NCBI GenBank assembly: GCA_018466975.1
Contig: CM031560.1
Location: 372,001 to 436,000, forward strand
Source of the DNA: Sparassis latifolia
Taxonomy: Eukaryota; Basidiomycota; Agaricomycetes; Polyporales; Sparassidaceae
Reading direction: 5' to 3'
DNA length: 64,000 nt
The notes under the pieces are model-generated. The model was given only the letters and a program-made list of their open reading frames with translations, ran no database searches and had not been told where the DNA came from. Both the position numbers and the translations under genes were made by a program. Below are positions 42,877-55,472 of the stretch, one piece after another (positions within the stretch are counted from its first letter, which is position 1; each line of letters starts with the position of its first letter).

Positions 42877-43242
42877 GTGATTTTCCTGATGAACTGGCAA
42901 GGAACCGGTCATGCCCTCCCTCCTAGATGCTGTGCCTTCTGCCACGGCGCTGACCACATCCACGACATATGCCCCTTCCTCACCATCCCCGGATGGTTCA
43001 AGACTCCGAGCCGCAACACAATGCGTGAACAGGGAGGCACTCAACCGTTGTATGCCCGCGGCACTTTCCGTGGTGGGTACTCCAGTCGTGGAGGATATGC
43101 AGACCGGGGCGGGTACTCCAGTCGCAGAGGATACGCAGACCATGGAGGATATGCAGACTGCGGAGGACATGCTGAACGCGAAGGATTCCTGGATCATGGA
43201 GGATTCCCTGAGCGTGACCATGGCAGCCGTCCTTGCGGATGA
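42877..43242 (+). pseudogene. LINE ORF1, 3' part with CCHC knuckle and RGG repeats
   Basis: Continuation of the LINE gag-like protein beyond the nested insert. It carries the zinc knuckle CAFCHGADHIHDIC (about 42,934-42,975) followed by PFLTIPGW, a layout known from Tad-type ORF1 proteins. A run of GGY(S/A)(S/D)RG repeats follows (about 43,068-43,180), typical of RNA-binding tails. The open stretch has no internal stop but is cut off from its 5' half. Confidence 0.7.
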
Positions 43243-43964
43243 GGAATGGGTCATTTCTAATTGGTCACATCGCTCCATCTTTTATCCCTTTGTAACAAAT
43301 CCCCATATGCTATCCCTGACAGCGCCTTGCAGAATATCGCCCATCCTTTACCTATCTATTTTCTAGTATCCTTGGCGAGGACAGAACCTCTTACAGGAAC
43401 CTGACCTCCTCTACATACCTGATACAATATATGACTTTGCACTTGCGAAATCTCTCATCTGCCACTAATGCAAGAACACATTCGCTGATGTTTGCTGATG
43501 TCAGCTGATGTTGTAGTAACAGAAATGCAAAGCTCTCTTGTCCTGACCAAACACTGTTTCTGCCACCAATACTGCTGGTTAGGAAATGGGAACACATATC
43601 CACAACATTAATCCAACAATGCGTGCGGAAGCATGGCGCACACGCAATAGACTGAAGACACTAACACTACGAGGCATTTATCCAGGCCCGGACCCCTTGG
43701 AAAATGCTTTCCAACCCCCCTGATGTACTGGCCTAAATCTACTGACCGTAAGCGGGACAGGAAAGCCAAAGTACAAATAGACCGCGATAGTGATCTCAAA
43801 GCGGAGGTCTATTTAGGCTATGATGAGCCGCACCGAGAGGCTGAAGCCATAAGATCGGGTGCACTTCATTGCCGTGGAAGTAGTGCAACCATCACCTGGC
43901 ATAGTCACCTTTGGAACCATAGGTTATTGGCTCCCTGATCTGATGTATAGCTGTAAGTTAGTAT
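43243..43964. other. LINE inter-ORF region
   Basis: About 720 bp between the recognisable ends of ORF1 and ORF2. Short frames are present on the plus strand (for example AEAWRTRNRLKTLTLRGIYP near 43,625) that may be the remains of the ORF1 C-terminus or ORF2 N-terminus, but stops are frequent. No independent gene is supported. Confidence 0.45.
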
Positions 43965-46900
43965 TTGGAACATCCAGCAACTACACACAACTCAGACTAC
44001 CACTCTAACCTGGAACAAATACACGGTGATGGCTCTCGCCTCTCCAGTCCCAGAGGAGATGATGGGTTGCCCGCCACCCCTCTCTCTAATGATGGGACAG
44101 AAGAGTACAGTGACGGGCACTATGAGATACCCCAACGACATCGTCAACATTCCAGACATCGACACAAAATTCAACGAAAAACTAAAGCACACCTTCAAAT
44201 CGCATCCCTAAACATGCGAGGCAAAGGACAGACCACAATTACACATCCAACCAACAAATGGACTCAGATCCACCAGCTCATGCATGACAAAAGGATAGGC
44301 ATCCTAGCCCTCCAAGAAACCCATCTCGATCAGCAATATGTAGACAGATTGCATAGACAATTTGGACAACACCTGTGCATCCACTTCTCTTCACCGCCAG
44401 ATATTACGAATGCCCAAGGTGTAGCTATTGTCTTGAACAGAGAATATACGAACACAAAAGATATCAAAATGACTGAACTTATCCCTGGATGTGCACTCTA
44501 TGCCTCTCTTCCATGGCATGCAGACCTAACCCTTAATATTCTCACTATATATGCATCAAATGACCCACGTGAAAATGCAGACTTCTGGCATCAACTGGAT
44601 GACACATGGGAAAACCATGACCTCCCCTATCCAGATGTCCTACTAGGAGACTTCAATGTAGTCGAAGATGCTCTAGACCATTTTCCAAGCCACATAGACT
44701 CAACAGACCCAACACAGGCCCTGATGGACCTAAAACAACATCTCCTCCTGGACGGATGGAGACGTGAACACCCTGATACCCGTGCCTTCTCCTTTCACCA
44801 ACAAAGTACTGGAAGCAAATCTCATATAGATCATATCTATGTGAGTGAACAGATTATGGAATCCGCTTCTGACTGGCAAATTGATGATACTGCAATACAC
44901 ACAGAACACAGACTAGTATCCCTAAAAATAACCAACAAACAAACTCCATTCATAGGGAAAGGAAGATGGACTATTCCACTACACCTGTTACAAAATAAAC
45001 AATTCCTTAACACAGTCGACTTTCTTGGTCGGAAACTTGAACAAGATATACAAGATGGACAAACTAACCGAACCTCCGAAAACAACCCACAAACTCTCTT
45101 TAAGAAGTTCAAAGATAATGTTATAAAAGAAGCCAAAATAACAGCCCAGAAGACTATACCAAGAACACAAATACAAATAGATGCACTTAAGACACAACTC
45201 GACCTCCTTTTAAATGACCTAAACTATGTAAATGACACTAGCTTACAACTATCAGCAGACCTAGTTCAACACCATATCACAGAACTTGAAACTGCACATA
45301 GCAACAATGCATGAAAGATGTCCACTGCACAACACCAACTAGCAGCTGAAACACCAAGTAAATATTGGTCCAAAATAAATAAGGATATCCGACCACGAGA
45401 CGTAATGTTCTCCCTCAAAGTCCCCAACTCATCTCCACCACAATATGCTACTCACTCAGATAAAATGGCAAAACTTGCCCGAGACTACTATGATGCTATC
45501 CAAGCCAATGGCCCTCACACATCACGACATGAACGTGAAATGGCAATCCAGCATACCCTGCATGCAATACCCTGTAATATTAAACTGAACTCCCCATCCC
45601 GGCTATCAGAAAATATCACTGATGACTTGGTACTACAAGCCCTACTTGCCTCACAGAATGGAAAAGCGACTGGTATAAATGGTATCCCATATGAACTGTG
45701 GAAAGCCCTACACTCACATTTTCTCATCAAAACTGTTGAAGGCCTTTCTGCCTTTAATATCGTCCACTCTCTTACCCATGTTTTTAATGATATTGAGACC
45801 TATGGTACTTCACCAGAGGCAATGTTTGCAACTGGTTGGCTATGCCCAATCCACAAGAAGAATGACAGAAGAGACATATCAAACTACAGACGTATAACCC
45901 TACTGAACACTGATTACAAAATCTTCACCAAAGCCCTTTCTCTACTTCTATCTGATATAGCACCTAACCTCATACACCCATCCCAAGCAGGCTTTGTATC
46001 AGGGAGAAACATACATGACCAAGTCCGCCTGTCTCATACAATGATTGAATATGCAGAAGCCATAGAAGAAAATGGAGTCATTATAGCCCTTGATCAAGAG
46101 AAAGCCTATGACCGTATTGCACACGACTATTTATGGCGAACACTAGAAGCTTTTCAACTTCCCAATCTGTTTATAAACACTATCCGTTCCCTCTATCAAC
46201 ATGCTGAAACTGTTATTATCATTAATGGGGAAATAAGTACACCCTTTTGCATAACAAGAGGAGTACATCAAGGTGACCCTATATCATGCCTCCTCTTTGA
46301 TCTTGCAATTGAACCTCTAGCATGCCTCTTAAGAGCTTCACCTCTGCACGGCTTCCTTATTCCTGGGGTACCTGAATGCCTAATCACTACCCTCTTTGCA
46401 GATGATACAACAGTATACCTAGCTGAATCTGATGACTTTGATACCCTCTAACAAATTCTCCATGCATGGTGCATTGCTGCTAAAGCAAAATTTAATGTAA
46501 ACAAAACAGAAGTAATTCCCATTGGAAATTTAAAATACTGCAAAGAAGTAATCACCAGCTGGAGAACCCACCCCACTGCTCTCCCATTTCCCCCCAATGT
46601 TCATATTGCTAAGGAAGGAGAAGCTATCAGAATTTTAGGGGGTTGGATTGGAAATCATATAGACCCTGCAACACAGTGGCCTATAATTCTGGAAAAAATA
46701 CAAGCAGCCCTTACTCGATGGACCAGAAGTCACCCTACCCTAAAAGGCCACCGCCTTATAATTCAGATGATAGTAGGAGGCATGACACAATTTCTTACCA
46801 CAGTACAGGGTATGCCAAAGCACGTTGAGAAAAACCTTGTCTCATCCATTCAAAAATTTATCTGGGACGACAGCCGCATACCCCTCATAAACATTAAGAC

Positions 46901-49007
46901 ATTATACCTCCCAATAAACCAAGGTGGTATTGGTCTCCTTAATCTCCAAAGTTGCAATCTGGCCATTGATCTCAAGTGGCTTCACTCCTTCCTGGACCTT
47001 TCACCATCTCGCCCTTTGTGGGCTTTCTTAGCAGATGTCCTCATTAACAAATGTGTGGCATCTAGCTCTGGAAAAGTAGAGAAACTATCTCAAATAAATG
47101 TCTTCCTCCAATCCTGGGAAACCACTACCCACTCACGCTCCAACCTCCCACTGGACCTTCTCAGAATGCTGCGTGCCGGTAAAACATATAATATAAGTTT
47201 TGCTGCACTCAAACTACCACCATCCCTACAAAAGCAGCTTCCCTTCTGGTATCACATTGGAGCAAGTGCATTGCTTCATCGCCTAAACAATACTCCATCC
47301 TCCAAATGTCTCCACAACATTCACAATGTTAAATCAGTTGGTGACCTGCTTGGCATTACCAAAAGAAACAGTGACCCAAATCTATCCCCCTCACACAACC
47401 CACGGTGGAACTGTCGATGCAAATACTGCGCTACTGACCGGTCTAAAGGATGTGAAAACCCACACCACTGTATGAAAGCAGCCCTTCATGCCATCTCATT
47501 ACTTGGTCCCAAGTGGAACCCTGAAATAAACCCAACACCAGACAATCTCTCTTCAACCAAAACCAGGAAAAGGCAAAATCGGGAGGCAGCCAAAAACCAT
47601 GATCAAGTCATCTTTAATCCCTCTACCACTACACCAGGCCCCCTGGCAAATGTCTTTTGAATCTTCACAAACCCAGCTGTACCATACACTCTACCTCCAA
47701 AATGCCATGGAAGAGGTATTCCAAATGAGGCTGTTACAATCTACACAGATGGCTCATATATTAATAATGGTGAAGCAAATGCACAAGCAGGAAGTGGACT
47801 GTGGTATGGCCTTAATGATCCCCGCAACTAAGCCTATCGTCTCCCAGATAACCTGGCATCCAACCAGGCAGGAGAAGTAGTGGCCGTTCTTTATGCAGCC
47901 CGCATTACACCGATGAATGCCCCCCTCCACATTATAAGTGATTCACGATACGCCATTGATGGTCTCACAATACACCTCCCACAATGGGAAGACCATGGAT
48001 GGATTGGAATTCAAAATGCACCTCTCTTCCAAGCAACAGCGGCAGCCCTACGTCAACGTGCTGCAATTACCTCCTTCAAATGGATCAAAGATCACTCCGG
48101 AGATGAAGGCAACTCTGAAGCAGATAGTCTGGCATGGCAAGGTGCCCTCAAAGATACCCCAGATGAACTTGACCTATCAATTCCAAATTCTTTACAACTG
48201 TCAGGTGCAAAAATAGCCAGTCTAACCCAAAAACTAGCTTACCGTGGTATACAAGAGTCTCTCCCTGTTCCACAATGAACATCAACATTGATACATCTTG
48301 ATATTGCCCGATACATGGTACAATCACATACTGGCATCACACCTACAGACTCTACCCTCTGGTACTCCCTTCGCTCACCTGCCTTCACCAAACCAATCTC
48401 TGATTTTCTATGGAAATGCATGCACAATTCACTGCACTGTGGAAGTTTTTGGGACAAAATACCAGACTATGAACACAGATCAATCTGTCCTGCCTGCGAC
48501 ACCCTAGAATCAATTGAACACATCCTGTGCGAATGCTCAGCACCAGGCCAAAAGCAAATATGGCAGCTCACACAGAATCTCTGAATGAAGAAAGACCCTA
48601 GGTGGTACCCCCCATCACTTGGACTCATCCTTGGATGTGGAGCGATTACCTTCTGTAACAACCAAAACAAAATCTGCCAGGGCGCTACTCGCCTCTTCCG
48701 TATTCTTGCATCAGAAGCAATATACCTTATCTGGAAGCTCTGCTGTGAGCGGCGAATATCCAGGGAGGATGACCCATCCCAGTGGCATACATCAACAGAA
48801 ATCACTAATAGATAGAAGCATGCTATCAATAAACGCATACAACTAGACTGCTCCATGTCCAGACCTCGTTTTGGACCCAAGGCCCTTCCAAAACAACTAG
48901 TCCTACATACATGGAGCGGCACCCTAGCTCGCGAAGACCAACTCCCTGATGACTGGACACGATGTAATGAGGTTTTAGTGGGTATGGACCCTCCCCCGGT
49001 CGCATGA
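43965..49007 (+). pseudogene. LINE ORF2: endonuclease, reverse transcriptase, RNase H
   Basis: One continuous frame of about 1,680 codons with no frameshift but seven in-frame stops: TGA 45,312, TAA 46,449, TGA 47,658, TAA 47,829, TGA 48,276, TGA 48,582 and TAG 48,813. Domains in order: exonuclease-endonuclease-phosphatase type endonuclease (SLNMRGKG, LALQETHL, LLGDFNVVED, SHIDHIYVS; about 44,200-44,940); reverse transcriptase (NYRRITLLNTDYKIF, HPSQAGFVSGR, LDQEKAYDRI, TLFADDT; about 45,840-46,410); RNase H (YTDGSY at about 47,740, SDSRYAIDG, HSGDEGNSEADSLA); and a zinc motif CPAC...HILCEC (about 48,490-48,535). Seven clean nonsense changes without indels point to point mutation rather than random decay. 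The start codon is uncertain. Confidence 0.9.
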
Positions 49008-49170
49008 ACTGGCGGAGGGCCGAGTCTCACACTGCCACCTGTGGCGTGCGTAAATGCATTTTCCCTCTTGGAGATCAGGTGGAACTTCCACCCTAGCAGA
49101 CAAGTGGGGACAGATCAATTATCTGGCTGCCCACTCCGTCGTCACACTCCTCAAAAAAAAAAAAAAAAAA
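49008..49170 (+). other. LINE 3' untranslated region and poly(A)
   Basis: A short 3' region ending in 18-19 A residues at 49,153-49,171, immediately followed by the right copy of the target duplication. The poly(A) junction fixes the LINE 3' end. Confidence 0.9.
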
Positions 49171-49185
49171 AGAGTACACCATAAT
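49171..49185. repeat. LINE target-site duplication, right copy
   Basis: AGAGTACACCATAAT, matching 15,586-15,600 at all 15 positions. The first A may belong to the tail. Confidence 0.88.
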
Positions 49186-50681
49186 GCGACAGAACTGCTA
49201 GATCTGGATGTAGCGTTGACCGTTACGGCAGAGCATCACAGGGGCAGAGAATGGCATAGGGGAGGGGACAGTACTCACCTCCGTCCGTGTAATGACTGCC
49301 AACCAGCGACAGAATAGCAGGCTATACTAGGTCCTGGATACTTCCGACCCCAACGAAGGCGATCTAGATCTGTGGACGACCATCCCTCTCACGCTGGCTT
49401 GCAAGACTACTCAGTGACGACAATTGGCATGCATCTCACCATTCTGCTTTCCATGTTATTTTCCATCGACACCGCTGCAGTCTATACGACCACTTGGGTA
49501 AAGATATTATAATATTTGTTTACCAACACCAACCTCGGATCGGCGCCAGTTACTCATCGTGTACTGGGCGACCTACTACCAGAAACACCGCTTTCCTCGT
49601 CTTCTCCATCCGACTCCTCCCCTCCTGTTCTTGGCACGCAAAACTCCACCACAATGCCAGCATCCCTACTCCGTATTGGTGCTCCCGCCAGGGCCTTGTA
49701 TGCTCCATAGCAGCACGCCTGGCCAGCAGTCTTCCACGAGACACGTTCGCCTCAGCTGGCAATACCATGGTGATAGCACTGCATCCTGGTGCACGTGTGG
49801 GGTGATGGGATAGGAGCACGGCAAGGTCTACGTACTTGCATTTAGTGGGATCTCGTGTACTTACATCATCGCCAGAGAATTAGCAGTGCCACTCGGTTCG
49901 GCTCATGCAGGTACGTACTGGGTGCGAGTGTAGGACGAAGGACCGGATCTGCTTTCTGACACGATCACTGTGCCCGAGTATGTGGATGCCAAATATCGAA
50001 TGGTGACGCACGCATGCACGCATATGGGATCACGCAGTGGGAGGATTGGTGGTATGGCGAGGACTGCGTAAGTTCCTGCAGATGCGAGTGCAGACCTAGG
50101 GTGAGGTCCTGGATCTGCTTCAGTGCTCGAGGAAGTACTGTGGACATGAATAAATATTCAAATGGCCGAAGGGCGCTGTGCTAGTGAGATGCCCGAGCTC
50201 TGACTCTCAGAAAGTAGAATACTGAACAATGGAATGCATTGAGGGCGACGTTGAAACTTGGCAGAGCAACGGCGTGGGTCATATAAAAAGGGCATGAGTT
50301 CGTACATAAGTAGCAAAAAATGGCAGTACAGCATTGACAGTGACTAAAAAAATATACACAGTGCAAACGCACAAGCCAAAAAAAGAAAATGCACAGGAAA
50401 AAATTTATATCGGAGGGGGGTACAGCCCTCAAGTATAATTCGCCACACGAAGGGTAGCTCGATGGCCAGGTATCATCGTATGTAGCAGACCGAACTGAAA
50501 ACAGACGGGATGGCGCGTGGCAGGTGGAGGGGATGGGGGCCCACTCAACATCCCTGGGCACGACGTGCAGAAAGGGCGACAATGTGACCTCGGGCAGCGT
50601 CTACGAGTTGCTGCTGCTGCTGCTGTGCATGTCCGCGAGGGTTTGCATGCACCCCGTATGGGGTTAGCACTTGTGCAGGAC
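49186..50681. repeat. Repeat unit 2 spacer, no gene
   Basis: The first 140 bp continue the module that the LINE split (GACAGAACTGCTAGATCTGG against GACAGAACCACTAGATCCGG at 59,233). Beyond about 49,330 I find no counterpart in the other units and no coding region. The part at 50,160-50,460 is A-rich with several A runs. The 3' flank of the next gene begins near 50,680. Confidence 0.45.
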
Positions 50682-51600
50682 TCAGGGTGACTTCGAGTAC
50701 TTGCACCTGAGCGAGTGGCACATGCCCTTGCTACAGCAGCACAGCAACAGCAACAGCAACAGCAAATAAAATAAAATAAAAAGAGAAAGAGGAGTAACAT
50801 CAAATACCACACAAAAAACACTCTGCACGCACTTGCACCACAGCCCCATGCTGCCATGGACAGACGGCCCACATGCGATCCTGCGCTCACAGCAGAAAAG
50901 GCAGGCCATCGCGAGATTCTTCTTCTGGGGCTCGCACGTGCTGCCCATCATTGTGGGCTGAAAGAGCACCTGGCCGGGTTTGCTCTCTGGGTCCGGCACC
51001 GAGAGCTCATCGAGTGAGAGCAGGGTGAGTATGGCGTGTGGCCACGCAGCGGGTTTCTTCTGTGGATGGCGGCGAGGGCATGGGGCGGGACAGGAGTAAT
51101 GGTGGATGGCAGCGAGTCGGAGGTCTTTGACTGCTGCATCTCAGTGGGCGTTTGGGCTCGTGCTTGGGTGCAGGATCGGAGAGCAGGACATGACGGCGGC
51201 GGTGAGCTGCAGAAGTGGGAAGTCGAGGTCATCGCTGTCGTCGCTGTCACCGTAAATGGATTCGCTGAGGGGAGATATCTGGGACGTGTCGTCATAGTCA
51301 TAGTCAGCATCGGGGCTCTGGCCAGAGGTCGATTCGCAGTGAGATGCGAGCCGCAAATTGGAGAATCTGCCTCCTCCAGCGGATGATCCGGCTAACACCT
51401 CAAGTGGGTAGGGGTGGTGTAGCAAGGGGTGCCATGAGGTGCTGTGTTAGAGCAATATAGCCTGCATAGGAGCATTATCGCGCATACCTTCTGGCCTCGG
51501 AGTTGGCCCAGGGACATCTGACCATCGGTAGTCATTTGCGGACTTCAGGGTTATTTGATAGAGAGGACGTTAAACGATGTAACTTGAAATCACTGCAAGG
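50682..51600 (-). CDS. Zinc-cluster-like fungal protein (unit 2 copy)
   Basis: Function unknown. The C-terminus has a cysteine cluster of a type common in Agaricomycete proteins: CLFCCERRIACG, then WC before a 102-bp intron (about 50,731-50,832) and MCHSLRCKYSKSP before the stop at 50,682-50,684. The intron contains an AGC/CAACAG triplet run. Upstream come LDELSVPDPESKPG, an acidic region (DADYDYDDTSQISPLSES; DSDDSDDLDF), VLAGSSAGGG, and an exon near 51,490-51,600 separated by an intron ending CTCAAG. It is more complete than the remnants in units 1 and 3. One cluster position reads Cys where Arg is usual (CLFCxERK), compatible with a CpG transition. Zinc and possibly DNA binding are inferred from the cysteines only. 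Confidence 0.5.
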
Positions 51601-51750
51601 TCATTGCACGGGGATGGCGAGTGCAGCAGGGGAGGTGTACATTCGAGAGGTGAGGGCATTGGTGACTCGAAGTGGCTGGACCGTGGCATCTCGCATCTGT
51701 CATGATCACGCACTGACGTGACGTGCCTCCGAGACTCCTCCGCCTCATTC
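51601..51750. repeat. Repeat unit 2 spacer
   Basis: Matches 4,400-4,530 and 62,510-62,640 (for example GTGACGTGCC(A/T)CC and CCGAGACTCCTCCGCCTCAT). It ends where the unit 2-specific insertion starts. Confidence 0.6.
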
Positions 51751-53745
51751 CAGCCTCGTCTGTCCACCCAGGGAGGATTAGTGCCCAATTGGGTACTGGA
51801 GTGGAGGATTGGTCGCGAACCATGCTGAGCAGTGGGTGCTGCTGCAAAGCCTCTCCCAACCACTACCTCTTGGCCTTAGGGGCGACCTACAAGAAGCTCA
51901 CGGTGCATGAGGTGATTTCAGACCGGCCCTAAAGAGGCAGCTGTGCACTCGGCTCATGCGTATTCCAGTAGGAAAGAAGAGGGAGCCTCCTTTCTTCTCA
52001 ACTAGTATGTGCAGGGTAGGGCCAGCCGTTAAGGCCCCTGATGAGGCCCCTTGGCAAGGGCCGAAACCCTGGTCTCCCTGTACTCATTTTTCCTCGCCAC
52101 GCGCAGAAAGACCAGAGCCCTATCCTCGGAGACAGGCTCTGGATCTTTCATTGGGTTTTGATGCTTGGCTGGACATGGTGGCCAGGATCGTTCCTCACCT
52201 GGCAATGTCACTAAGTCCACGGTACACCACCAGGCGATGCGGGTACCGGGCAGATACTGGGTCCGAAAACATTTGGCCGGTAGTTAGCATGTAACCGCCG
52301 GTTACATATCAGGCATATAGTTCGTAACTAAACTCAGCTAACCATCTGGTATATGGTTTGGATACCTGGTGTTTACCTACTGTTAGTTAATTTGTAGTCA
52401 TCCACTAGTTACTTTCTATGTAGCTGGCAGTTACCGGCTGGCGCCATGTTACAGTTACTGGGTGGGTCACTGGAATTGGGTAACTGGTGGGTACCCAGTG
52501 TCAGTTATCTGCTGGGTACCCGTTGGGTAACTGTGTGGTACCGGCAAGCATCCATGCTGTACAACATTGCCTATCAGACTACAATATTTTCAGTGTTGAT
52601 GGTGCAAATCTGTCAAGGTTTCCTTAAGCATGTTCATAATATCTCTCTCAGCCCATGCTGCTGTTGCTGTTGCTGTCGTAGTACACGTGCGTACGGTCGG
52701 CAGGGGCGGCGATTTGGCGCGCAAATATTGCTGTCGCTGTCGGCATCATGTTTGAGTCTCCCTCTCTATGCATGCTTCTCAAAAGGTCCTCCATTGGGAT
52801 GTTTGGGTTCCAATGAGGCCAATATTTACTGGCAGGCTAATAAGACGTACTAAACGAAAGCAGAACTTTGAATCTGACGGGCGGCGAGAGCTCCCGTCAT
52901 TTGTTGTGTCTTGTTTGGCTTGTTGAAGATCAAAATGGGCATTTGGACTTAGCAATTTCTCACTGGTACTGCACGCACGTTCTTGGTCGACCTCTCTTTC
53001 CTTGCGATGTTTGATCTTGGAGGTATGATATTCCCATATTTCTGGAAGTGACATCATCTATCCCAGCTGAGCCACATTGATGTGCAGAGTGCGAACACGA
53101 GTGGGGAGCAATGGGCAGGGCGGCTTGCGTGAGGCTTAGCATGACTTAGCTTGCAAATTTGCTACTGGTGAGCTCCTGAAGTACCTTTACAGTGGAATTT
53201 CTCACAGGATGGGACCATAGCTTGCAGCACCTTACTGGCCTCTGTGAAGCTCGAACCCCCTGCTGCACTCCTCCTGCCATCTGGGGCTGCCAACGTGCTA
53301 TCGCTCTCACTTGCCTTCCAGCCCATCCTACTACCTTTTAGTTTTCTAACTGTGTATTTACATGCTGTGTATTCCTGTACAGTACTGTAATGTAGTAATA
53401 TTGTGCAATTATATGGCAGTGTAACCTGCCTCTTGTGATCCTCTGCCGGGACCACAGGTTGCATGCTAGACACATGCGAGTTGCTCAGCGGATACTGACA
53501 CAGTATCCAGCTCCAGTTACCCGCTGGGTAACCAGAGCCAGCTACCGGTCCGGTACCCAGCAGGTACGTTATGTATATCCCCAGTTTACTTGCGAGATAG
53601 CCATCATTGGTTAAACTACAGTTAACTATATTATTTACACGGTGGGTACTGTGTCAAAACCCTCTGATGGGTAACCGATGGTTATCCACCAGGTAACTCC
53701 GGTCCTGGTCATCCATCCGGTACCCGGCTCATCTGGTAGTGTACG
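51751..53745. mobile_element. About 2-kb insertion with GGTAAC/GGTACC arrays, unclassified
   Basis: Absent from the matching places in unit 1 (about 4,530) and unit 3 (about 62,640), so it is an insertion in unit 2. Two arrays of short words (GGTAAC, GGTACC, CAGTTA and complements) lie at about 52,225-52,560 and 53,500-53,740, flanking a central stretch without a recognised gene (53,057-52,779 minus is open but unsupported). GGGTACCGG occurs at both outer edges. This layout resembles a non-autonomous DNA transposon with subterminal arrays, but no target duplication could be fixed. Confidence 0.45.
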
Positions 53746-55472
53746 CCGTTGTATGTGCCCAGGGTGGTCCCACATGAGTACTAGCCTGGGGGAAGGTGCG
53801 TGGTTCAATTTCTTTGTTTATGGATGACTAGGGTCCTCGCCAACACCGCTGACAAAGGGATCGCCAATACGCGGCAATCCAGGAGTTTCTTGGAAGTAGT
53901 TTTGGATGTGGCGCAGAGGGTGGGTATCGGCCGTCGGGACTTGGGATAAAGACGTACGCTTCCTGGTTTACGATCACCCACCTTTGACTCTAACTTTTCA
54001 AGGACTCACAGCAATTTCGTGTATGTGATTCTGCAAAGAGATTTGTGCATATATCAGCTAGACTTGCGAATACATCGATTCTCCCTCTTTGCGAGATTCC
54101 TATTTTCTCTTGCATGAATACCATCTGGCTACTCTCTTGACCCAATGCTGACTAATGTTAAACAGACTGGAGGAAGCAACCTGAGGCGCATCATAGAAAG
54201 GTATTTTTCGACTCTCGTTATGATAATTGTGACTTATACGCTGCACGCAAGAACCTTCATTCCAATTCCTTGTCCGTTCGCCTATGCTATCGGGGACAAT
54301 TCGCCGACACCGCGATTTCCCCTTTGTCCTCACTTTCAGCACAACTGTTCCCAGCTACGATTGCGATGATCGTCGACGCTTTGCGCAGTGAGCGATGGCT
54401 ATGTGTACGGGCTAACCTTCGATTATGGCCGCTCTTTCATGCTCTCTTTTCCCAGTCATGCGGCAATTATTGAGCGGGATACATGTGAGTTCTCTAACTA
54501 TTGTAGTCCCTCCCCCTTAACATCTCACGGCTCCCCCGATTTCCCAGAAAATGGAATTACTCGACATGCCGTAGATTTCTCGTCATTTCAGTGCACAATG
54601 TGAGCTCCCCGGACTGTCATCTCAAAGCGCACCTCCCTCAACTTTGTCCTCCGAATATCGACGGCACGCACATCCCCTGCACGTTCTCGTGCAAAGCACG
54701 AGGACGTCGCTTCCGCTCAGTCCTCTCGTGTGCACCTTGCAGGTCCCGGGGTCTCAACAGAGGTTCGTCGTGAAGCGAAGGCGAGGTCGACAGTGTGCAC
54801 TGAATTTCCACCGCATGTTTCTCGGTTCATGTTCCCCTCACTGACGCCAGATTCGCGATGAATGCTGCTTGCAGCCCTTCGTTGTTCAGAGCACTCACGC
54901 ATGGTCGCACCTAATATTAGATACAGCGTCGAACTCTAGGAGTACCACTCAGTTAATTTCCGGAGCACCGGTTCTCACCTAGGCGCCCTCGCCGGTGCGC
55001 AATCGATCCAGTGCCACTCAGTAATAGCCAATATCTCACAGGTCCATCTCCGAGTAAGTGTGTTGCAGTGTCCATTGGTGTTGTTCCACAATCGCGAACA
55101 GCCTTGCGGTGTAGGGCAGGCTGATAAGGAGCTCGACTCGGGAACCGTTCGTGATAGCATATCCTGTGCATGGACTCTGCAGTGGTCCGCGTTCTCATGA
55201 CAGGTCGACAGAGCGCGCACGGCCTGTTTAAAATCTATACAGATATGCGTGTGTCTATATGCTGTTTATCGTGATGGACCACTGATTTGTTCAGATTTGC
55301 TAAACATGATAACCCACGTGCCTGTTTTAATGAACGCATCAAGTTCTTATGCATGTTCGGGGTGTGAGAGTCAGTATCCTACCTTTTCTTGAGTTCCTCA
55401 TCGTCCAACGGTCCAATCCCCTGTCCTCCACTCCTTGAATTCTTCCTTGTCCAACCCCGCTTGCTCAACACA
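53746..55472. repeat. Repeat unit 2 spacer, decayed modules
   Basis: Resumes the unit at TATGTGCCCAGGGTGGTCCC, as at 62,653 and 4,536, and continues in the same order as unit 1 up to the F-box gene (AGACTGGAGGAAGCAACCTGA at 54,163 against 63,096; TGTGAGTTCTCTAACTATTG at 54,485 against 5,220; CCTCCACTCCTTGAATTCTT at 55,424 against 6,271). No gene is supported in it. Confidence 0.6.

Larger units (their letters stand above)
15601..49170 (+). mobile_element. Tad1-like LINE, split by a nested 23-kb insert
   Basis: The element begins at 15,601 and ends in a run of A at 49,153-49,170, bounded by 15-bp duplications. It has an ORF1 (16,354 to about 19,010 and 42,877-43,242) with a CCHC knuckle and RGG/GGY repeats, and an ORF2 (43,965-49,007) with an AP-type endonuclease, reverse transcriptase, RNase H and a terminal CCHC-like motif. 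This is the architecture of the fungal Tad1 clade. ORF1 is interrupted by about 23 kb of later insertions. Both ORFs carry nonsense mutations, so the copy is dead. The LINE-specific length is about 10 kb after removing the insert. Confidence 0.85.
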
